Positions 61,417-64,000 of a stretch of DNA of 64,000 bases are shown here, piece after piece. How positions within the stretch are numbered: position 1 is the first letter of the stretch; every line of letters starts with the position of its first letter. The translations under genes and the position numbers were made by a program. Source of the stretch: Christiangramia sp. OXR-203 (lineage in GTDB: Bacteria; Bacteroidota; Bacteroidia; Flavobacteriales; Flavobacteriaceae); the NCBI RefSeq assembly GCF_034372165.1, contig NZ_CP139698.1, positions 2,170,001 to 2,234,000 of the forward strand, read 5' to 3'. The notes beneath the pieces were generated by a model. The model had not been told where the DNA came from and did no database searches. It worked only from the letters and a program-made list of their open reading frames with translations.

Positions 61417-62220
61417 ATGAATATCAAAGAATACATAGAATCAGGGATTTTAGAGCTTTATGTTTATGGAGCTTTAACCGAAACTGAAAGCAGGGAAGTA
61501 TCTGCAATACTTAAGGAGCATCCCGAGGTTGAAAAGGAAGTGGAAGAGATCGAAGCTGCATTACTCAAACTCTCGGCAGCAACCGCTCCTTACAATCCAG
61601 AAGCCTTACTAGCCAGCATAAGAACCAAGCTAGCTGGAAAAGGTAATCGTAAAGTGGTAACCATGGAAACTGAAAGTAGAACACCGTGGGTATCTTATAT
61701 TGGCTGGGCAGCCAGTATCTTGCTATTAGTTGGTTTATTCTTCCTTTTCGAAGATAACAACGATCTAAGAGAGCAACTAAATTCTGAAAAAGTACGCAGC
61801 GCGAGAATGGAACAGCAAATTGTTGATATTCGTGAAAACGCAGAAAAAAGCGAAGATCTCCTTGCCATTCTTAGAAGTAAGAACGTTTCAAGGGTAAGTC
61901 TGCTAGGTCAGAACGTAGCTCCTGAAGCATATGCAGCGGTTTACTGGAACAAGGAAGATAACAAGGCGTACATTGATGCTAAGGAATTACCTGAGCCTCC
62001 AAGAGGTAAAGTGTACCAGGTCTGGTCACTAAAACTGGATCCTTTAACACCAACGAGTATAGGCCTTCTGGATACTTACGCAGTGGACGATAACAAAATA
62101 TTCGAGCTTGACAATGCAAACCAGTCTGAAGCTTTTGGTATCACACTAGAGCCTGAAGGTGGTAGTGAATCACCAACCATGGAACAACTTTATGTACTTG
62201 GTGCAGTATCTGCTCCTTAA
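61417..62220 (+). CDS. RskA-like anti-sigma factor
   Basis: A 267-residue membrane protein. The N-terminal cytoplasmic domain (about 1-85) begins MNIKEYIESGILELYVYGAL and is of the type that binds SigK-like sigma factors; one membrane helix follows (YIGWAASILLLVGLFFLF, about 90-107), then a coiled-coil stretch (LREQLNSEKVRSARMEQQ) and a periplasmic RskA C-terminal domain with AAVYWNKEDNKAYIDAKELPEPPRGKVYQVWSL split across its beta strands. In the family the periplasmic domain receives the signal. It is translated with the sigma gene and ends before a terminator. Confidence 0.9.
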   Translation: MNIKEYIESGILELYVYGALTETESREVSAILKEHPEVEKEVEEIEAALLKLSAATAPYNPEALLASIRTKLAGKGNRKVVTMETESRTPWVSYIGWAASILLLVGLFFLFEDNNDLREQLNSEKVRSARMEQQIVDIRENAEKSEDLLAILRSKNVSRVSLLGQNVAPEAYAAVYWNKEDNKAYIDAKELPEPPRGKVYQVWSLKLDPLTPTSIGLLDTYAVDDNKIFELDNANQSEAFGITLEPEGGSESPTMEQLYVLGAVSAP

Positions 62221-62248
62221 AAATTAGGACAACCTTCTACAGATATTT

Positions 62249-62276
62249 AAAACCCTGCATTAGAACGCAGGGTTTT
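62249..62276 (+). terminator. Terminator of the sigma/anti-sigma operon
   Basis: AAAACCCTGC (62249-62258) pairs perfectly with GCAGGGTTTT (62267-62276) around eight bases, then GTTTT. Confidence 0.88.
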
Positions 62277-62315
62277 GTTTTCTGAGATCAAAAAATATAT
62301 ATTATATAAATTAAT

Positions 62316-62341
62316 AAGCCCCACGCAAATGCGTGGGGCTT
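62316..62341. terminator. Second strong hairpin in the convergent gap, without a clear T tract
   Basis: AAGCCCCACGCA (62316-62327) and TGCGTGGGGCTT (62330-62341) form a perfect 12-bp GC-rich stem with a two-base loop. The plus side continues TACTTTG. The minus side continues ATTAATTTATAT, so a weak terminator for the response regulator transcript is possible, as is the end of a small RNA. The remaining 62342-62526 has no recognised gene. Confidence 0.6.
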
Positions 62342-62526
62342 ACTTTGTAAACGTTAGAAGGATTTTCGAGGGTCCTCACTCCTAACATCTAACCAACCAA
62401 AAAAATCAAAAACTCAAATCGACATAATTCGACCAAAAATTATTCAAACAAACCGAGTTTATATATCAAGATATACGGAAGCTTCTTCCTTGCGGTTTTA
62501 AAATAATCAACTTTAACATTTTAACA

Positions 62527-63282
62527 TCAATTGTTTAGCCATGATTTAAAGTCTTTTACCCGCTCACGGCTTACAATGATCTGGAATTCAGTAAAGTTTT
62601 CGATCTTCACTTCCAGTCTTGAATTGGAATAGGTTAGTATATCTTTGATTGCCTTAATGTTCAGGATACATTTTCGATTCACCCGGTAGAATTTTTGAGG
62701 GTCTAACTCATCCTCCAGTTGTTCCAGCGGAATATCAATCGGATAATTTCTTCCGGAATAACAATGCATATAAGTTGCTTTATTTTCAGAATAAAGGCAG
62801 GCGATTTCGCTGGCTTCAACCAATTTTAAATGCTGGCCAACTTGGGCTGTGAACCGGGATTTATAAGTTTTTTGGGATGACTGACCAGTCAACATGCTTC
62901 TAATTTCCTGCAGGTCCAGCCCTTCATTCTTCCTCGTGCTTTCAAATTTTGTGATCGCGGCTTCCAGTTCCTCGTCATCTATAGGCTTCAGCAGGTAATC
63001 GATACTATTTAATTTGAAGGCTTTCAAAGCATATTCATCGTAGGCAGTCGTGAAGATAATGGCACTCTTAGGAGAAACCTGTTCAAAGATCTCAAAGGAG
63101 AGTCCGTCGCTCAACTGTATGTCCAGAAATATTAGCTCCGGATCTGGATTATGCTGGAACCATTTAATAGCATCGCTCACTGAATGTAGCATTACTTCCG
63201 TGGTCAATCCAAGATCAGTAAGCATTCTATGTAAGCGTCTTGCGGCAGGTTTTTCGTCTTCAATAATTACTACTTTCGTCAC
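62527..63282 (-). CDS. LytTR-family two-component response regulator
   Basis: A 251-residue regulator: receiver domain at about 1-115 (VVIIEDEKPAARRLHRML with the acidic pocket, phosphoacceptor Asp in LIFLDIQLSDG near residue 56, and TTAYDEYALKAF, SIDYLLKPI for the conserved Thr and Lys) and a LytTR DNA-binding domain at about 150-250 (IACLYSENKATYMHCY, FYRVNRKCILNIKAI). Such regulators pair with LytS-type histidine kinases. Upstream on the same strand, nine bases away, are two 2TM-domain proteins, and further up the probable kinase end at the window edge, giving one operon. Confidence 0.93.
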   Translation of the reverse strand: MTKVVIIEDEKPAARRLHRMLTDLGLTTEVMLHSVSDAIKWFQHNPDPELIFLDIQLSDGLSFEIFEQVSPKSAIIFTTAYDEYALKAFKLNSIDYLLKPIDDEELEAAITKFESTRKNEGLDLQEIRSMLTGQSSQKTYKSRFTAQVGQHLKLVEASEIACLYSENKATYMHCYSGRNYPIDIPLEQLEDELDPQKFYRVNRKCILNIKAIKDILTYSNSRLEVKIENFTEFQIIVSRERVKDFKSWLNN

Positions 63283-63291
63283 AGTTCTGGT

Positions 63292-63606
63292 TTATTTCCA
63301 AAGTTGCTTTTTGTCCTTTTCCATGATCTCTTTGATCTTGCGCTCTTCCCATGATTTTCTGAAGATGAAATTTGGCCCGAATACGCTCGCCCAATGTGCG
63401 AATAAACCTATCCCCCAAAAGAACAGTGTAGAATAGTTCTGCCACCTGGTAAGACCCTCTTCAAAGCCTGTCTGGCGTGTACTTACCACGAAAATGGCTA
63501 TATTAACGAATATATACACGATAAGGTGAACGTAAAACCCTTTGATATCTTTGATTCTTTTCTGCGCCTGCTTGTAACGCATATCTTTTCTATAATCGAT
63601 TTCCAT
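63292..63606 (-). CDS. 2TM-domain membrane protein
   Basis: A 104-residue protein of two membrane helices (FYVHLIVYIFVNIAIFVV and the LFFWGIGLFAHWASVFG region) between charged ends; the pattern AQKRIKDIKGFYVHL at the start and SWEERKIKEIMEK at the end is that of the 2TM family, which frequently accompanies LytS/LytTR systems in Bacteroidota. Its ATG shares one base with the stop codon of the preceding gene (TAATG), so the two are translated together. The role is probably in sensing or in assembling the kinase; no activity is known. Confidence 0.85.
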   Translation of the reverse strand: MEIDYRKDMRYKQAQKRIKDIKGFYVHLIVYIFVNIAIFVVSTRQTGFEEGLTRWQNYSTLFFWGIGLFAHWASVFGPNFIFRKSWEERKIKEIMEKDKKQLWK

Positions 63607-64000
63607 TAGTTCCAGCTTTTATTTTGTTGTTGATCCTTTTCCATTAATTCTCTGATTTTACGCTCTTCCCATTCAGATCCATATCCAAATACTGAAAAAC
63701 CGTGAATGGTCAATCCAATACCCCATCCAAATAACGGAAACCAGAACCATTGAAAACCCCAGTAGGTATAGTAATTTATAAATATTAGAAAAGGGATAAC
63801 TACGCAGTAAGATATAAGGTTTCCATAAAATTCCTTAATCTCCTTTACTCTCTGTTTTGCTTTGAAATAAGCATTTTGCTCGTTAATAGTGGTCGATTCC
63901 ATAATTGATATTTGTTTAGTTAGTATTGGGAGTTTCACCTTGAAGTGATCCTCATTTTGTTCGATTAATACTTTACGTTCGGTCACCACATCGTAGCGGT
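63606..64000 (-). CDS. Probable histidine kinase C-terminus joined in frame to a 2TM domain (5' end outside window)
   Basis: The frame is open from the right edge to the stop at 63606 without a break. Its first part (RYDVVTERKVLIEQNEDHF then KVKLPIL, up to about 63930) looks like the last residues of a LytS-type kinase ATPase domain. It continues without a stop into MESTTINEQNAYFKAKQRV (Met at 63902), the start of a typical 2TM protein with two helices (LISYCVVIPFLIFINYYTY and FGWGIGLTIHGFSVF) and WEERKIRELMEK. Either kinase and 2TM domain are one protein, or the 2TM protein starts internally at 63902. The kinase part is judged by resemblance only. Confidence 0.6.
   Translation of the reverse strand, partial: RYDVVTERKVLIEQNEDHFKVKLPILTKQISIMESTTINEQNAYFKAKQRVKEIKEFYGNLISYCVVIPFLIFINYYTYWGFQWFWFPLFGWGIGLTIHGFSVFGYGSEWEERKIRELMEKDQQQNKSWN

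Overview
The window looks like chromosomal DNA of a marine-type member of the Bacteroidota, family Flavobacteriaceae. The case rests on SusC/SusD genes, many Bacteroidota-style lipoproteins, CRTAC1-like FG-GAP proteins, AT-rich intergenic DNA, and several upstream regions with the flavobacterial -7 promoter element TAnnTTTG and no obvious Shine-Dalgarno sequence. A Gramella/Christiangramia-like genus is a guess from gene content. I see no tRNA, rRNA, CRISPR array, insertion sequence, integrase or phage gene.

Layout. 1-2318: end of an ABC exporter, then an ECF sigma factor operon with a membrane protein and a periplasmic Spy-like protein. 2376-8520: a Ycf48-like lipoprotein, an RNA cytosine methyltransferase and purL. 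8972-16972: fatty acid degradation, with an acyl-CoA ligase followed by a MarR regulator and fadN-fadA-fadE. 17128-18186: a secreted M43 metalloprotease. 18306-25753: an osmotic and envelope stress group of two MscS channels, a GH15 enzyme, a fused trehalose-6-phosphate synthase/phosphatase and a YtxH protein. 25860-33798: an M28-like peptidase, a small membrane protein with a PRC-barrel protein, a large BNR-repeat protein, an APP1-type phosphatase and a lipid kinase.

33773-58792 is the most interesting part. On the minus strand a SusC/SusD pair is followed, after a terminator, by a tightly packed operon of three tandem CRTAC1-like (FG-GAP plus ASPIC/UnbV) lipoproteins of about 1100 residues, a vanadium-haloperoxidase-like PAP2 lipoprotein and a membrane-anchored GyrI-like protein. 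Beside it lie two divergent operons: a GMC oxidoreductase with its Tat-type small subunit (minus), and a plus-strand operon of two sugar isomerase/epimerases, a NupG-like transporter, a Gfo/Idh/MocA oxidoreductase and a DUF1080 lipoprotein. This set fits a 3-keto-glycoside route: oxidise a glycoside at C3 in the periplasm, cleave it, import the keto sugar and reduce it. No classical glycoside hydrolase or polysaccharide lyase lies next to the SusC/SusD pair, so the whole stretch is a candidate non-canonical glycan or glycoside utilisation locus.

58887-64000: a hydrolase-OsmC fusion, a Cu,Zn superoxide dismutase lipoprotein, a second ECF sigma/anti-sigma pair, and at the right edge a LytTR response regulator preceded by two 2TM-domain proteins. 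The first of these is joined in frame to what looks like the C-terminus of a LytS-type histidine kinase.
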